In this document: one piece after another, positions 1-11,319 of the stretch
Layout of the letters: the number at the start of each line of letters is the position of its first letter
How positions within the stretch are numbered: the first letter of the stretch is position 1
Source: Cupriavidus sp. D39
Lineage (GTDB): Bacteria > Pseudomonadota > Gammaproteobacteria > Burkholderiales > Burkholderiaceae
Reading direction: 5' to 3'
DNA: 64,000 nt
NCBI RefSeq assembly: GCF_026627925.1
Contig: NZ_JAPNLE010000001.1
Location: 558,001 to 622,000 of the forward strand
Position numbers and translations under genes: made by a program
Notes under the pieces: generated by a model
What the model was told of the DNA's origin: nothing
Database searches by the model: none
What the model saw: the letters and a program-made list of their open reading frames with translations, nothing else

Positions 1-1070
1 ACCTAGAAGATCGTTAGTCAATGCGATATTCATCGACATGGCCGTGGACACGCATGTAAGCGCCAACGAAATGATCAGCACGATTGCCCACATCGAATCC
101 ACGAATGGCAGCGCGAATACGACCGATCCGAGGAGCAGCATCACGAAGATCATGTTGCGCCTGGCACCGCGTGCAAGCGCTTCGCTCGTCAGCAGCCGGT
201 CGCTGAGATAACCCAGCATGATGCCGAGCACACAGGCGCTGGCATAGGGCGCGGCAGTGTAAAGGCTGCTCTTGACGACATTCATGCCGCGAGCGCGCTC
301 GAAATAAGTGGGCAGCCAGGTCAGAAACAGATAGACGGTATATCCGGCGCAGCCCTGAGTCAGTGCCAGGCCCCACATTGTCTTTTCGGCGAGCAGCTTT
401 TCCAGCCCGCCAGAAGCGCGTTTCTTCGCGGCGGCAGAATCAGTGGCAACCGCCGGCGTGGCCGAATCGTTGATCAGCACGCGTTCTTCCGCCGAAATCC
501 ATTTTGCCTGTGCAGGAGTGCGGTACAAGATCCACCAGAACACGCCTAGGCATATGCCCACTGCGCCAGTGACCAGGAACGAGCCGCGCCACCCGACTTG
601 CGCGATCAACCAACCCACGAAGATGCCGCCAAGAGCCGGGCCCGCATAGGAGCCGGCGTTCAGGATCGCGGCGGCGAGTCCACGTTCGGTCTTGGGCGCC
701 CATTCGCGGATGATCCTGCTGCCCGAAGGGTAAGACGCCGCTTCGCCAATACCCAGGAGAAGTCGGGATCCCAAAAGCAAGAAGAAGCTGGAGGCGAGGC
801 CGGTCAAAACGCCCCCACTGACCAAACGATGAGCGCCAGTGCCGTAACCTTTCGGGCGCCGAAGCGATCGACGACCAAGCCGGCCGGAATCAGGCAGAAC
901 AGATACGTCCACAGGAACGAAGAGAACATGTATCCCAATTGAATCGGGGAAAGTTGGAAGGTGGACGCAATGGAGCTTGCGGCAACCGACAGGTTGGTCC
1001 TGTCGACGTAATTCACCGCGTTCATAAGGAACATGGCGAAATACACTAGATAACGGCGATTTGTGCACAT
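1..1070 (-). pseudogene. ACS-family MFS transporter, frameshifted and cut by the window edge
   Basis: This is a major facilitator superfamily permease, probably for an organic anion or sugar acid, in the inner membrane. Translation from the ATG at 1070, preceded by a good AGGAG site, gives an N-terminal helix ending in NAVNYVDRTNLSVAAS, typical of anion:cation symporters. The frame stops just after VWSVGAF. A second frame then continues the protein smoothly through LTGLAS, the central loop and LSDRLL to the window start. The break lies at the A4 run 806-809, where one missing base explains the shift. The C-terminus lies outside the window. It is either a pseudogene or a sequencing error. The substrate cannot be told from sequence. 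Confidence 0.8.
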
Positions 1071-1533
1071 ATCGTCTCCTGATTCTCGTTGGCCGCCGTG
1101 GAGGCGGCGTTTGTTTGAGACAATGGTGCGCAACTGGCGAGGAAAATGCCAACTCATAGTCGTCAGGATGTACATGAATCGAGTGCATGTGTTTTTTGAC
1201 CTACATGGAAGATGTTTCCAGGCGTCGCTGGGCACAACAATTCACAATGTCTCAGAGCCACCTCTTTCAAGGTGATCAAACGACACGCCCAGCCTTGAGA
1301 ACACGCAGGGTAGAGACATGTTCCAGCGCTTTGCGCATGTGGTATGTGGTGCCCGGCCCTCGCGCCGGCACGGATAGAAGGTAGTCCAGGCTGCGACCCG
1401 GCAAGGACCAACCCCCACCTCGGCTTCGTGCCGCGTCAGTCCGCAAACGAAATCAAATAGCTTGCAAGGGGGAGCGTATCGCGCCAGACCTACCTACGCT
1501 GAAATCCAATGTTAGAGGGGGCGACCCCTTACC
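1071..1533. other. Intergenic region without a recognisable gene
   Basis: This stretch lies between the start of the MFS gene and the end of maeB. I see no coding frame with a ribosome site or family resemblance, and no clear hairpin followed by a T run. It presumably holds the promoter of the MFS gene near 1080-1150. Confidence 0.5.
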
Positions 1534-3924
1534 CTACTCGATCGCGATGCCTGGCGGCATGCACGCACGCGCGCGGCGGCGCCAGGCCGCCGCGCCGCGG
1601 ATCATCGCGGCCGCGTTGGCTTCCGCCACCGCTACCGCGGTCATGTTGACGATGCGGCGGGTGGTAGCTTGCGGGTTGAGGATGTGCACCGGCTTGGCCG
1701 CGCCCAGCAGGATCGGGCCAATGGTGACGCCTTGCCCGCCCGTGATCTTGAGCAGGTTGAAGGCGATATTGGCCGCGTCCAGCGTCGGCATGACCAGCAG
1801 GTTGGCGCTGCCGGCCAGCTTGGTGCCCGGCAGGAAGTGACGGCGCACGTCCTCGACCAGGGCGGCGTCGCCCTGCATCTCGCCTTCCACTTCCAGGTGC
1901 GGTGCCTCGCGGGCCAGGATCTCCTGGGCCACACGCATCTTCTTGGCCGACGGGCGGTTCGACGAGCCGAACATCGAGTGCGACATCAGCGCCACCTTCG
2001 GGTGCTGGCCGAAACGCGCGATTTCCTCGGCGGCCAGCTGCGTGATGGCGGCAAGTTCCTCAGCGGTGGGATCGTCGTTGACGAAGGTGTCGGTGATGAA
2101 CAGCGTGTACTTCTCGAGCATCAGCGCGTTCATCGCGGCGAACACCTTGGCGCCCGGCGCCAGGCCGATCACGTCCTGCACGTGCTCCAGGTGGGCTTCG
2201 AAGCGGCCCACGGTGCCGCACAGCAGCGCGTCGGCGTCGCCCATATGCATCAGCATGGTGCCGATCAGCGTATTGGAGCGGCGCAGCGCCACCTTGGCCA
2301 TGTCAGGCGTGACGCCGTCGCGGCCGCGCAGCGCATGGTAGGCCTCGTGGTAGGCACGGTAGCGCGGGTCGTCTTCCGGGTTGATCAGCTCGAAGTCCGT
2401 GCCGGCCTTCAGGCGCAGGCCGGCCTTGTCGATGCGCATCTGGACCACGTGCGGGCGTCCGATCAGGATCGGACGGGCCAGGCCTTCGTCCACCACGGTC
2501 TGCACCGCACGCAGCACGCGCTCCTCTTCGCCCTCGGCATAGACCACGCGCCTGGGCGCGGCCTTGGCTGCCGTGAACACCGGCTTCATGATCAGGCCGG
2601 TGTGGTAGACGTACTGGGTGAGCTGCTGGCGGTAGGCTTCCAGGTCCTTGATCGGACGGGTTGCCACGCCGGACTCTTCAGCAGCCTTGGCCACCGCCGG
2701 CGCGATCTTCTCGATCAAGCGCTGGTCGAACGGGGTCGGGATGATGTAGTCGGGGCCGAACTTCAGCTCCTGGCCACCGTAGGCGGCGGCAACGGCGTCG
2801 TTCAGCTCGGCTTCGGCCAGGTCGGCGATGGCCTTGACGCAGGCCAGCTTCATGGCTTCCGTGATCTTGGTGGCGCCGCAATCCAGCGCGCCACGGAAGA
2901 TGTACGGGAAGCACAGCACATTGTTGACCTGGTTCGGGTAGTCCGAGCGGCCGGTGGCGATAATGCAGTCCGGGCGCGCGGCCTTGGCCACTTCCGGGCG
3001 GATTTCCGGTTCCGGGTTGGCCAGCGCCAGGATGATGGGCTTGTCGGCCATGGTCTTGACCATCTCGGCGGTCAGCACGCCGGCGGTCGAGCAGCCCAGG
3101 AACACGTCGGCGCCGTTGACGATGTCGGCCAGGGTGCGGTTGGCGGTTTCCTGCGCGTAGCGGGCCTTGTTGGGCTCCATGCTGGCGTCGCGGCCCACAT
3201 AGATCACGCCCTTGGAGTCCACCACCGAGATGTTCGAGCGGGTCACGCCCAGGCCCACCATGGTGTCCAGGCAGGCGATGGCCGCGGCGCCGGCGCCGGA
3301 AACCGCCAGCTTGACCTTGGCGATGTCCTTGCCGACCACCTTCAGGCCGTTGAGCAGCGCCGCGCCCGAGATGATGGCGGTGCCGTGCTGGTCATCGTGG
3401 AACACCGGGATGTTCATGCGCTCGCGCAGCTTCTTCTCGATGTAGAAGCATTCGGGCGCCTTGATGTCTTCGAGGTTCACGCCGCCGATCGTGGGCTCCA
3501 GCGCGGCCACGATCTCGACGATCTTGTCCGGGTCGTGCGCATCGAGCTCGATGTCGAATACGTCGATACCGGCGAACTTCTTGAACAGGCAGCCCTTGCC
3601 CTCCATCACCGGCTTGCCGGCGAGCGGGCCGATGTCGCCCATGCCAAGCACGGCGGTACCGTTGGTGATCACTGCCACCAGGTTGCCACGCGAGGTGTAC
3701 TCGGCGGCCATCGCGGGATCCTTGGCGATCTCCTCGCAGGCGTAGGCCACGCCCGGGGAGTAGGCCAGGGACAGGTCGCGCTGGTTGGACAGCGCCTTGG
3801 TCGCGTTTACCTGGATCTTGCCCTTGGTCGGGCTGCGGTGGTATTCCAGCGCGGCCAGGCGCAATTGCGCTTCAGGACTGTTGGGGGCATGTTGCGGTGC
3901 ATCACCGCCGGTCTTGCTGGTCAT
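1534..3924 (-). CDS. maeB: NADP-dependent malic enzyme with C-terminal phosphotransacetylase-like domain
   Basis: The enzyme oxidatively decarboxylates malate to pyruvate with NADP in the cytoplasm, feeding gluconeogenesis and NADPH supply. The 796-residue product has the full two-part architecture. A malic N-domain comes first, with SPGVAYAC at residues 56-63 and FHDDQHGTA near 175-183. The Rossmann domain follows with [11 protein letters not shown] near 210-220. From about residue 430 there is a phosphate acetyl/butyryltransferase-like domain, which in MaeB proteins is regulatory rather than catalytic. The gene is intact although many neighbours are broken. The last 20 or so residues ([15 protein letters not shown]...) are an arginine-rich tail longer than usual for the family, so the 3' end may have been altered. 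The start is the ATG at 3924, at the normal family N-terminus. Confidence 0.96.
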   Translation of the reverse strand: MTSKTGGDAPQHAPNSPEAQLRLAALEYHRSPTKGKIQVNATKALSNQRDLSLAYSPGVAYACEEIAKDPAMAAEYTSRGNLVAVITNGTAVLGMGDIGPLAGKPVMEGKGCLFKKFAGIDVFDIELDAHDPDKIVEIVAALEPTIGGVNLEDIKAPECFYIEKKLRERMNIPVFHDDQHGTAIISGAALLNGLKVVGKDIAKVKLAVSGAGAAAIACLDTMVGLGVTRSNISVVDSKGVIYVGRDASMEPNKARYAQETANRTLADIVNGADVFLGCSTAGVLTAEMVKTMADKPIILALANPEPEIRPEVAKAARPDCIIATGRSDYPNQVNNVLCFPYIFRGALDCGATKITEAMKLACVKAIADLAEAELNDAVAAAYGGQELKFGPDYIIPTPFDQRLIEKIAPAVAKAAEESGVATRPIKDLEAYRQQLTQYVYHTGLIMKPVFTAAKAAPRRVVYAEGEEERVLRAVQTVVDEGLARPILIGRPHVVQMRIDKAGLRLKAGTDFELINPEDDPRYRAYHEAYHALRGRDGVTPDMAKVALRRSNTLIGTMLMHMGDADALLCGTVGRFEAHLEHVQDVIGLAPGAKVFAAMNALMLEKYTLFITDTFVNDDPTAEELAAITQLAAEEIARFGQHPKVALMSHSMFGSSNRPSAKKMRVAQEILAREAPHLEVEGEMQGDAALVEDVRRHFLPGTKLAGSANLLVMPTLDAANIAFNLLKITGGQGVTIGPILLGAAKPVHILNPQATTRRIVNMTAVAVAEANAAAMIRGAAAWRRRARACMPPGIAIE

Positions 3925-4192
3925 TATGCTCGTCCAAGAAGTGGCCCAGCCAGTGCCCGCCGAAGCCGCGCCGGTCGTATCCGGCGTGCTTGCCGGAATC
4001 TTCCATTGCAGCTTTCAAAAACGGGCGCCGGCGGCTCGGGCCGAAAAATCGAGCCGTCAATCTAGCTCACGTAAGCCCGGCGCGAAGCCCCTCCCACAAG
4101 TGCATCCAGGACTTTAAGGCCTTTCGCCGGACAATTCAGTTTTTACCGCCGCACAGGCAATGCCTTGCCTGTTGCTGTTTGCTTGCTACCTG

Positions 4193-4603
4193 CTACTTGT
4201 CATTCGGGTCCAGCGGCAATGTCACCCGCGGGGACCGCCCACTCTCAACCGGAAACTGGGCGAACGCGCCGCAGATCAGGTACGACATCGCCGCCTGCAG
4301 GGACGAACCCTCGCCTCGGCGATTCGCCGTGACCTGGTAGACCCGGCGCCCGCTAGCGGCGTCCTTGAAGAAGACGCACAGCGTAGACTGGACCACCGGC
4401 ACATCGCCCACGACCGTTTGCGGCGGCCAGTAGCCCGGGCCACCCCAGCTACGCGTCACCAGCGTCTTCTCTTGTTCATTGCGCCTCGCATCCCCCACGT
4501 CCAATCCCTCCAACTCCTCGCGCCCCCAGCCCGATGACTTTGCCTTCATGCGTCCGTCGAAAATGCCTAAGCAAACGCCCTCCCGCTGTGTCCCCCTACG
4601 CAA
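4193..4603 (-). pseudogene. C-terminal remnant of a DUF4136-type lipoprotein
   Basis: The second half of this frame (GDVPVVQSTLCVFFKDAASG, then RRVYQVTANRRGEG and FAQFPVESGR) resembles the C-terminal part of DUF4136 proteins, which are small periplasmic or outer-membrane lipoproteins of unknown function common in Burkholderiaceae. The expected signal peptide with lipobox and the N-terminal half are missing; the first 45 residues look like unrelated sequence. It abuts the 3' end of the sugar-acid dehydratase gene (4607), so it is probably a truncated leftover. The family assignment is from memory of the motif pattern and is moderately secure. Confidence 0.45.
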
Positions 4604-4606
4604 CGC

Positions 4607-6174
4607 CTACGTAACAGCGCCAATGTGCCATGGTACGAACTCATTCTGGCCGTACCCGTGCACCTCGCTCTTGGACGCATGGCCTGACGCCGTGGCGAGC
4701 ATGATCTGAAAAATGTCTTCTCCGAGTTCATCGATGGATCGTGTACCGTCGAGGACCGACCCACAGTTGATATCGATGTCCTCCTCCTGTCGCAGCCATA
4801 AGGTGGTGTTGGTACCCAGTTTCAATGATGGCGACGGCGCGCAACCGTAAGCGGATCCGCGCCCGGTTGTAAAGCAGATCAGGTTGGCACCGCCCGCGAC
4901 CTGGCCGGTTGCCGACACCGGATCGTAACCGGGGGTATCCATGAAAACCAGGCCGCGGGCATGGACCCTCTCGGCGTACCGGTATACGTCGACAAGATTC
5001 GTGGTTCCCCCTTTCGCTACCGCGCCGAGCGACTTCTCGAGAATTGTCGTGAGTCCCCCGCCTTGTTACCCGCCGAGGGATTGTTGTTCATATTGGCATT
5101 CATGCGCGCGCAATAGGCCTCCCACCAACGGATCCGCTCGATGAGTTTTTCGCCAACGTCGCGCGACGCCGCGCGGCGTGTCAGTAGATGTTCCGCGCCA
5201 TAGATCTCGGGAGTTTCGGAGAGGATCGCTGTACCGCCATGCGCCACTAGCCGATCGACCGCCGCGCCGAGTGCCGGATTCGCGCTGATGCCGGAATAGC
5301 CATCGGACCCGCCGCATTGCAGTCCGACCACCAGATGGCTGGCATCGACCGGCTCGCGCCGCACGTTGTTGGCTGCGGGCAACATCGCCTTTACCTGCTC
5401 GATGCCAGCCGCTACCGTGCGCGCCGTCCCGCCCAGCGCCTGGATTGTCATCGTCCGCAGCGCGGCGCCAGGCGCCAGGCCTTGGCGCTCCATCAGTCCA
5501 TCAATCTGATTGGTCTCGCAACCCAGGCCGACAATCAGCACCGCGGCAAAGTTCGGATGCCGCGCGTAGCCGCCAAGGGTGCGCCGGATCAAGTCCAGGC
5601 CCTCGCCTTCCGCGTCGATCGCGCAGCCCTGCCCGTGCGTCAGGGCGACCACGCCATCCACGTTGGGGTACGCCGCCAGCGCTTCCGGATGGATGTCGCG
5701 GCGAAAGTAGTCGGCGACGGCGCGAGCGGCCGTTGCCGAGCAATTGACCGACGTCAGGATACCGATATAGTTGCGCGTCGCGACACGCCCGTCGGCGCGC
5801 AAGATGCCCATGAATTGGGCACACGGCGCGGCGGCCCGCGACGGCCCTGCGTCGGCGCCGAAGGCATAGTCCCGCTCGAAGTCGCCCATCGCGAGATTGT
5901 GCGTGTGGACATGCTCGCCTGCGTCAATGCCCCGTGTCGCGAAGCCGATGATCTGCCCATAGCGCCGCACGGGCGCGCCGGAAGCGATACCACGCACGGC
6001 GAGCTTGTGGCCTGCCGGAACCAGTCCTCGTACGAGAAGGCCCGCGCCGATTTGCATGCCTGAAACCAACTGGCTCCGCGCGATGACGACATCGTCGTTC
6101 GGGTGCAAGCGCACGACGGGCTCCGGGGCCGCTGCGGTAGTTCCTGTCATTTCGTTATCCATCGTGAAATTCAT
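4607..6174 (-). pseudogene. UxaA/GarD-family sugar-acid dehydratase (altronate/galactarate type), frameshifted
   Basis: Members of this family dehydrate altronate, galactarate or related aldonates and aldarates to 2-keto-3-deoxy acids. The protein starts at the ATG at 6174 with a GGAGG site seven bases upstream. It has an N-terminal SAF-like domain (about residues 15-110) followed by the large catalytic region, with NYIGILTSVNCS, LTHGQGCA and GLGCETNQ, all typical. The first frame ends after NNNPSAGNKAG. The following frame continues with LTTILEKSLGAVAKGG, then MDTPGYDPVSATGQ and the family C-terminus, ending at 4607. One base missing from the C5 run 5055-5059 accounts for the break. The MFS gene 62 bp upstream is probably its transporter. 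Which sugar acid is used cannot be decided. Confidence 0.85.
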
Positions 6175-6236
6175 ACGGCAACCTCCATGCCCTTTTCGGC
6201 ACGCTTACTTCTTCAACGCATCTCAGATGCAGGACT

Positions 6237-7577
6237 CTAGCGGGATGCCGCCTTGGACGAGCCGAACGGCATTGCCGATGCGCGGCGTGCATGCGCGCCG
6301 ATGCTTAACAGGAGCAATACGCCGAGCACTCCCGCGGACGCCAGGGCAAGCATCCCCGCCTGCTGGCTTTGAAAGAGTGCCTCCACCGCGGTCTTCAAAG
6401 TCGGTGCGATAAAGCCACCGAGATTGCCGAGCGCACCGATCAACGCGATGCCGCTCGCCGCGGCGGTGCCGCTCAGATACGCGGTAGGGAGGGTCCAGAA
6501 GAGCGGCTGGACAACCACGAAGCCGACCGTCGCGATACAGAAGGCAATAAGCACCGGCGCAAGGTGCTGGCCAAGCGTCGAGAGCGCGATGCCTGCGGCC
6601 GCCATCGCCAGCATGGCAATGGCAAATTGCCGGTGCTTGCCCTTGGCATCCGCCATGCCCGTGATGAAGCGCAAGGCGATCAGCGCGCATAGCCAGGGAA
6701 TGGCAGTGAGAAGACCAACCTTCGAACCTATCGCCGTGCCCGTCAGCTCGGAAATCCGTGTCGGGAGATAGAAGATAACTCCATAAACACTGACTTGGAT
6801 CGCGAAGTAAATCGCGACGAAACGCAGCACCTGCCAGTTGCGCAGCGCGTGTAGGGCGGTAGCCGGACCATGCGCGATCTTTTCGCGGTCTTCGGCTGCG
6901 ATGGCAGCTTCCAGGGCACTCTTCTCGTTGGACGTGAGCCACCTGGCGTCGCGAGGTTTGCTGACCAGGTAGAAGAACGCGATGATGCCGGCAATCGAAG
7001 CCGCAAGGCCTTCGATGATGAACATCCACTGCCAGTTGCGCAGCCCCAGTTGCCCGCCCATGACTTCCAGCAGGAAGCCGGACAGCGGGCTGCCGAGGAC
7101 GAGCGCCACCGGCAAGCCGAAATAGTAGACGCCAAGTGCCTTGCCGCGCTCGCGCGCCGGGAACCAGTACGTCGAGTAAAGAATCACGCCAGGCGAAAAG
7201 CCCGCCTCCGCCACACCCAGGATGAAGCGCAGCACGTAGAACGAGGTCTCGTCGTGCGCGAACATCATCGCGGCCGATGCCAGGCCCCAAGTCACCATGA
7301 TCCGGCTCAACCACACCTTCGCGCCGACCCGATGAAGCATCAGGTTGCTCGGGATCTCGAACACCGCATAGCCGATGAAGAAGATCCCCGCACCAAGCGC
7401 AAACGCCGCATTTCCGATATTCGAATCGACCTGAAGGGCCTGCTTGACGAAGCCGACGTTCGACCGGTCGAGCATGGACAGTGCAAACATCAGGGCGAGG
7501 AACGGCGTGAGGCGCATGCGTGCCTTGCGTACCGCGCTCGCCAGCGCACGATCTATGACGTGTTCAACTTGCATCAT
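6237..7577 (-). CDS. ACS-family MFS transporter, probable sugar-acid or tartrate importer
   Basis: A 446-residue inner-membrane permease with about twelve hydrophobic segments. It carries the N-terminal signature MLDRSNVGFVKQAL and the loop-2/3 pattern FEIPSNLMLHRVGAKVW seen in the tartrate, rhamnonate and phthalate transporter branch of the anion:cation symporter family. It is transcribed in the same direction as the downstream UxaA-type dehydratase, with a 62-bp gap, so the pair probably forms a sugar-acid uptake and breakdown unit. The open frame is uninterrupted. The start is the first of two adjacent ATGs (7577), preceded by GGAG. Exact substrate unknown. Confidence 0.9.
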   Translation of the reverse strand: MMQVEHVIDRALASAVRKARMRLTPFLALMFALSMLDRSNVGFVKQALQVDSNIGNAAFALGAGIFFIGYAVFEIPSNLMLHRVGAKVWLSRIMVTWGLASAAMMFAHDETSFYVLRFILGVAEAGFSPGVILYSTYWFPARERGKALGVYYFGLPVALVLGSPLSGFLLEVMGGQLGLRNWQWMFIIEGLAASIAGIIAFFYLVSKPRDARWLTSNEKSALEAAIAAEDREKIAHGPATALHALRNWQVLRFVAIYFAIQVSVYGVIFYLPTRISELTGTAIGSKVGLLTAIPWLCALIALRFITGMADAKGKHRQFAIAMLAMAAAGIALSTLGQHLAPVLIAFCIATVGFVVVQPLFWTLPTAYLSGTAAASGIALIGALGNLGGFIAPTLKTAVEALFQSQQAGMLALASAGVLGVLLLLSIGAHARRASAMPFGSSKAASR

Positions 7578-8687
7578 TCATCTCCACTACGAGGCCGCAG
7601 GTGGCAGCTTCGTCTTTTTTGCATTGCGCACGTCTCGCGCGCGCTTGTGTTTGTCTAAAGCAGCGCGTTATCCAGCAAACCGCGCGCCGCGAGGTTGGCC
7701 ATCGGCGCGCGCAGGCCAAAACGTCCAGGGTACGATGCGATCGCGCGCTGGCGGTTTGTGCTGACAGGCCTACGAAATCATCCCCGATCAGTCGAGCAGC
7801 TATCCGGCGGCGAAGGCCGAGAGCCCCGAGCACGCCAACGTCAGGCACGCGTTCGTCGGAGCCAGCGCCCGGGTCACGGAGTTTGACGGAGACGGCGAAC
7901 AGAAAAAAGCGATCGTCAGATCGATTAACAAAAGAATTATTTTGGTTTTGGCGACGCCCCGCCGCGCGAGTCAGCGGGCTGCTAGCGCTGGTTATCCGCG
8001 CCGAAGGCATCTACTTGAGGCAGCCTGGATTCTGGTCTGCGGCGGGCCGTCGCACGCAAACCATTACCGAAGGGTCGCGGTTCTTGTGAGAAGTCGAATC
8101 TCTAACAAGTCAAATTTCTTACCCACAGCGTACGGTCCCCTCCTTCCGGCGCCAACTGCTCGCGGGGCGTGCTCTTGACGAAGTCAGCAAGGTGCTCGAC
8201 TGGCAAGCTCCAGGACTTTCGACCGTAATGCAGCTACGATTGATACCGAGTAGCCGCGCAATAGAGGCAGCCATCGCAGTGAGCCACCGGGGACAGTGCG
8301 AAAGTGCCAGTTTTGCTCAGCGCCCAAAAACACCCGCGACCGGCAGACGTGCGGGTGCGGGTGCGGGTGCGGCAGGGTTACAGACAACTCGGCAATTGCC
8401 GAAGGAGAGGCGTCTCTATCTCGACTAGCCGACGATCTGCGATAGCGCTCCACCAACCCGGGGAGGCTGGCGGGAGCGAACGAAGCCAGAGGGATCCGTC
8501 GCAGTTGGCATTCAGCAGTATGTGACGATGTTGCATTCAGAGCCATGAGACCGCCATGAATCCGCCATGAATCCGGAAATCGCGGAATCTGATTCCGAGA
8601 TCCCGACGGTGACTGCTTGTGCTGCTCGCCGCAGGAGTGCTACATTCCGCGGCGAACCCTTTCCCGCCCCCGTGTGCGTATTTGCAC
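7578..8687. other. 1.1-kb region with no supportable gene
   Basis: Several overlapping open frames exist on both strands, but none has a ribosome site combined with recognisable protein character. The composition is arginine- and alanine-rich, as expected of random frames in GC-rich DNA. On the minus strand near 7690-7730 a short peptide (MANLAARGLLDNALL, then stop) could be the tail of a lost gene, but I cannot assign it. The 5' half should contain the promoter of the MFS gene that starts at 7577. Confidence 0.4.
8349..8372. repeat. Four tandem copies of hexanucleotide GTGCGG
   Basis: GTGCGG is repeated four times without interruption inside the gene-poor region. Such a short perfect repeat can change copy number by slippage. 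No gene is seen to depend on it. Confidence 0.85.
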
Positions 8688-9440
8688 TTACGTCAACACC
8701 TGGCCGCCATCGACCACCAAGGTCTGGCCGGTGATCCAGCCTGCGTGCGAGCTGGCGAGAAATAGCACCGCGCTGGCGACCTCGCCTGGCGTCCCGAGCC
8801 TGCCGAACGGTACCGAACGCAGTATCCGCTCATACAGCATGGGTTCGGAAGTCTTGCGCTGTTCCCACGATCCGCCGGGAAATTCGATCGAGCCTGGCGC
8901 AACCGCGTTGACACGGATCCGATCCGGCGCGAGTGTCAACGCATGGGAAGCCGTATAGTGCATGACCGCCGCCTTGATCGCCGCGTAAGACTGGGTACGT
9001 GACGACGGTCGAAGCGCTGAGATGGACGTCACATTGACGATCGCGGCGTTGGCCGACAGTCGCAAGAATGGCAGTGCAGCATGCCCTGCGCGCACCGTTG
9101 CCAACAGGTCGACCTGGATGCCGGCCTCCCAGCCGGCTTCGGTATCCCCGCCTCCGAAACCGGACGCGTTGTTGATCAAAATGTCGATGCCACCAAGCGC
9201 CTCGCCGGCTGCTGCAATGTAAGCGCTGATCGCCTCGCCGTCAGCGAGATCGCAAGGTGCGGTATGGGCCAGATGGCCGTAAACGTCCAGCTCGGCCTCG
9301 ATGGCTTTCAATCCTTCCAGATTGCGCGCGCAGACAGACACTGCAGCGCCAGCCTGCGCGAACCCGAGCGCAATACTGCGGCCGATGCCACGCGATCCAC
9401 CAGCGACGACGACGCGCTTACCGTTGAATTCGAACCCCAT
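8688..9440 (-). CDS. SDR-family NAD(P)-dependent oxidoreductase
   Basis: A classical 250-residue short-chain dehydrogenase. The cofactor motif is GGSRGIG at residues 14-20 (TGxxxGIG with the first residue changed to Gly). NNASG follows at the usual place and the catalytic pair is in YAAIK, preceded by a serine-rich strand (VTSISAL). The C-terminus WITGQTLVVDGGQ is the standard SDR ending. An excellent ribosome site (GGAGG) precedes the ATG at 9440. The gene stands alone, with gene-poor regions on both sides, so its substrate and pathway cannot be inferred. It is intact. Confidence 0.93.
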   Translation of the reverse strand: MGFEFNGKRVVVAGGSRGIGRSIALGFAQAGAAVSVCARNLEGLKAIEAELDVYGHLAHTAPCDLADGEAISAYIAAAGEALGGIDILINNASGFGGGDTEAGWEAGIQVDLLATVRAGHAALPFLRLSANAAIVNVTSISALRPSSRTQSYAAIKAAVMHYTASHALTLAPDRIRVNAVAPGSIEFPGGSWEQRKTSEPMLYERILRSVPFGRLGTPGEVASAVLFLASSHAGWITGQTLVVDGGQVLT

Positions 9441-10019
9441 TTATTTGCCTCCGGGCAGTGACGTGGGGGCAGTATGGCCGAAATTTTTAGAAGCCGCACA
9501 ACCACGAGTTCCGCATCGGCTGCGTCGAACACCGCCCATAGGGAGTTCAGAACCATACCCAAAGCAGGTTTGCGAATCTTCGCCAACATGGTGACGAAAT
9601 CAGTTAAACCAGCACCCTCAGAACCTGCACTGTGGTGCCGGCTGGATTATTCCAGACCGGCAATTTGCTCAGGACAGGGTGCGAGGATCTCATCGAGGCT
9701 GCGGGCGTGCCTCGGTACTCGCCCACCAGGCAAGCTGGGTGCATGCGTGCAGACCACTTCTCATCATCGAAAGAAGCTTGCAAAAGGCGTCGGGTCCATA
9801 CATGCACTGGAGCCCTCGACGCGGATCATTCAATTCAGCTTAACAATTGATTTCCAGGCATTTAACCACGGAGAGGACTTGGCTGACTACAGTGGCTACT
9901 ATTCACCGGTCTCACCTTCATCGCGCGCCGACGCCGCGACGGAGGACTTGGGCTCGCTCTTTACAGGCGTGCATTTCCGTGACCCACCAGCCTGCAACCG
10001 ATTTTCCTTTCCGTTCGAC
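9441..10019. other. Intergenic region upstream of the DSD1-type gene
   Basis: An open frame runs into the downstream PLP enzyme from about 9474, but its first 180 residues have no family resemblance and no ribosome site. I treat it as noncoding. It likely contains divergent promoters for the SDR and the DSD1-type gene. Confidence 0.45.
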
Positions 10020-11156
10020 ATGTACTTTTCCCTCCACACCGTTGACACGCCTGCAGCGATTATTGACTTGGAGCGCATGCAGCACAACATCGATCGGATG
10101 CAGCAGCGCATGGATATGCTGGGCGTGCGGTTTCGGCCGCATGTAAAAACCAGCAAATGCACGCCTGTCGTGTGCGCCCAGCTCGCGGCCGGCGCGCATG
10201 GAATCACTGTCTCCACGCTCAAGGAAGCCGAGCACTTCCTTGCCGCGGGTGTCACGGACATTTTCTACGCGGTTGGCATGGCACCGCACCGGCTTCCGCA
10301 GGCACTGGCATTGCGCCGGCGCGGCTGCAATCTGAAGATACTTACCGACGGCCTGGTATCGGCTCAGGCGATTGCTGAGTTCGGCAAAGCAAACGGTGAG
10401 GCCTTCGATGTGTGGATCGAGATCGACACCGACGGCCACCGCTCGGGTATCCAGCCTGAAGACCCCGTGCTAATGGAGGTCGGCCACGCATTGCAGAACG
10501 GGGGCATGCGCCTCGGTGGCGTGTTGACCCACGCTGGCTCGAGCTACGAACTCGATACGCCTGAGGCGTTGACGGCCTTGGCCGAGCGCGAACGCGTCGG
10601 CTGCGTGCGCGCGGCGGAGCGTCTGCGCGCGGCGGGCCTTCCATGCCCGGGGGTTAGTGTCGGCTCGACCCCCACGGCATTTGCCGCCGCGCAACTCCAG
10701 GGGGTAACCGAGGTGCGGGCCGGCGTCTATGTTCTCTTTGACCTGGTGATGAACAACATCGGTGTCTGCACTACGGATGAGATAGCGCTTAGTGTACTGA
10801 CGACGGTGATAGGCCATCAGAGTGACAAGGGTTGGATCATCGTGGACGCAGGGTGGATGGCCATGAGCCGCGATCGCGGAACCCAGAAGCAGAAGCAGGA
10901 CTATGGATATGGGCAGGTCTGCACGATAGACGGCACGGTGTTGCCAGGCTACCTGCTGAGCGGCGCTAACCAGGAGCACGGCATCGTGTCGCGCGAAGGT
11001 GGGCCCGACGCGGACATCTCCCATCGCTTTCCGGTAGGTACGCGCCTGCGCATTCTTCCGAACCACGCCTGCGCAACAGGCGCGCAGTTCCCCGAGTACC
11101 GAGCGCTCGCTGAGGGCGGAACGCTCACGACCTGGGAGCGTTTCCATGGCTGGTGA
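10020..11156 (+). CDS. DSD1/D-threonine-aldolase-family PLP enzyme
   Basis: A 378-residue fold-type III (alanine racemase-like) PLP enzyme. Family members act on D-amino acids, either deaminating D-serine or D-threo-3-hydroxyaspartate or cleaving D-3-hydroxy-amino acids to glycine and an aldehyde. The PLP lysine is K43 in RPHVKTSK. Near the C-terminus, PNHACATG supplies the His-x-Cys pair that binds zinc in D-serine dehydratases of this family. I chose the ATG at 10020 because the family N-terminus (VDTPAAIIDLERMQ) follows at once, although the frame is open for another 180 codons upstream. A Bug receptor gene follows on the same strand. A second, broken member of the family lies at 47337-48454. 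The exact substrate is not resolved. Confidence 0.9.
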   Translation: MYFSLHTVDTPAAIIDLERMQHNIDRMQQRMDMLGVRFRPHVKTSKCTPVVCAQLAAGAHGITVSTLKEAEHFLAAGVTDIFYAVGMAPHRLPQALALRRRGCNLKILTDGLVSAQAIAEFGKANGEAFDVWIEIDTDGHRSGIQPEDPVLMEVGHALQNGGMRLGGVLTHAGSSYELDTPEALTALAERERVGCVRAAERLRAAGLPCPGVSVGSTPTAFAAAQLQGVTEVRAGVYVLFDLVMNNIGVCTTDEIALSVLTTVIGHQSDKGWIIVDAGWMAMSRDRGTQKQKQDYGYGQVCTIDGTVLPGYLLSGANQEHGIVSREGGPDADISHRFPVGTRLRILPNHACATGAQFPEYRALAEGGTLTTWERFHGW

Positions 11157-11319
11157 ATTGCGCGGCGACGGACGAGTCGTCACTCCGGCAGGCTTGGCCA
11201 GCGCGGCCAGCCGTTGTAGCACCCGCAGAGGGGGCCAATCCTGACACGCAAACGAGTAAATCATTGCCCAGACCGCCTGCTTGCCATGAGCAATGGCAGG
11301 GAAAGACTTTAGGAGAAAC

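Noticed and set aside
1669..4065. A 798-codon open frame on the plus strand opposite maeB
   Set aside because: Composition is the complement shadow of a GC-rich gene. No ribosome site, no family resemblance, and maeB is clearly the real gene.
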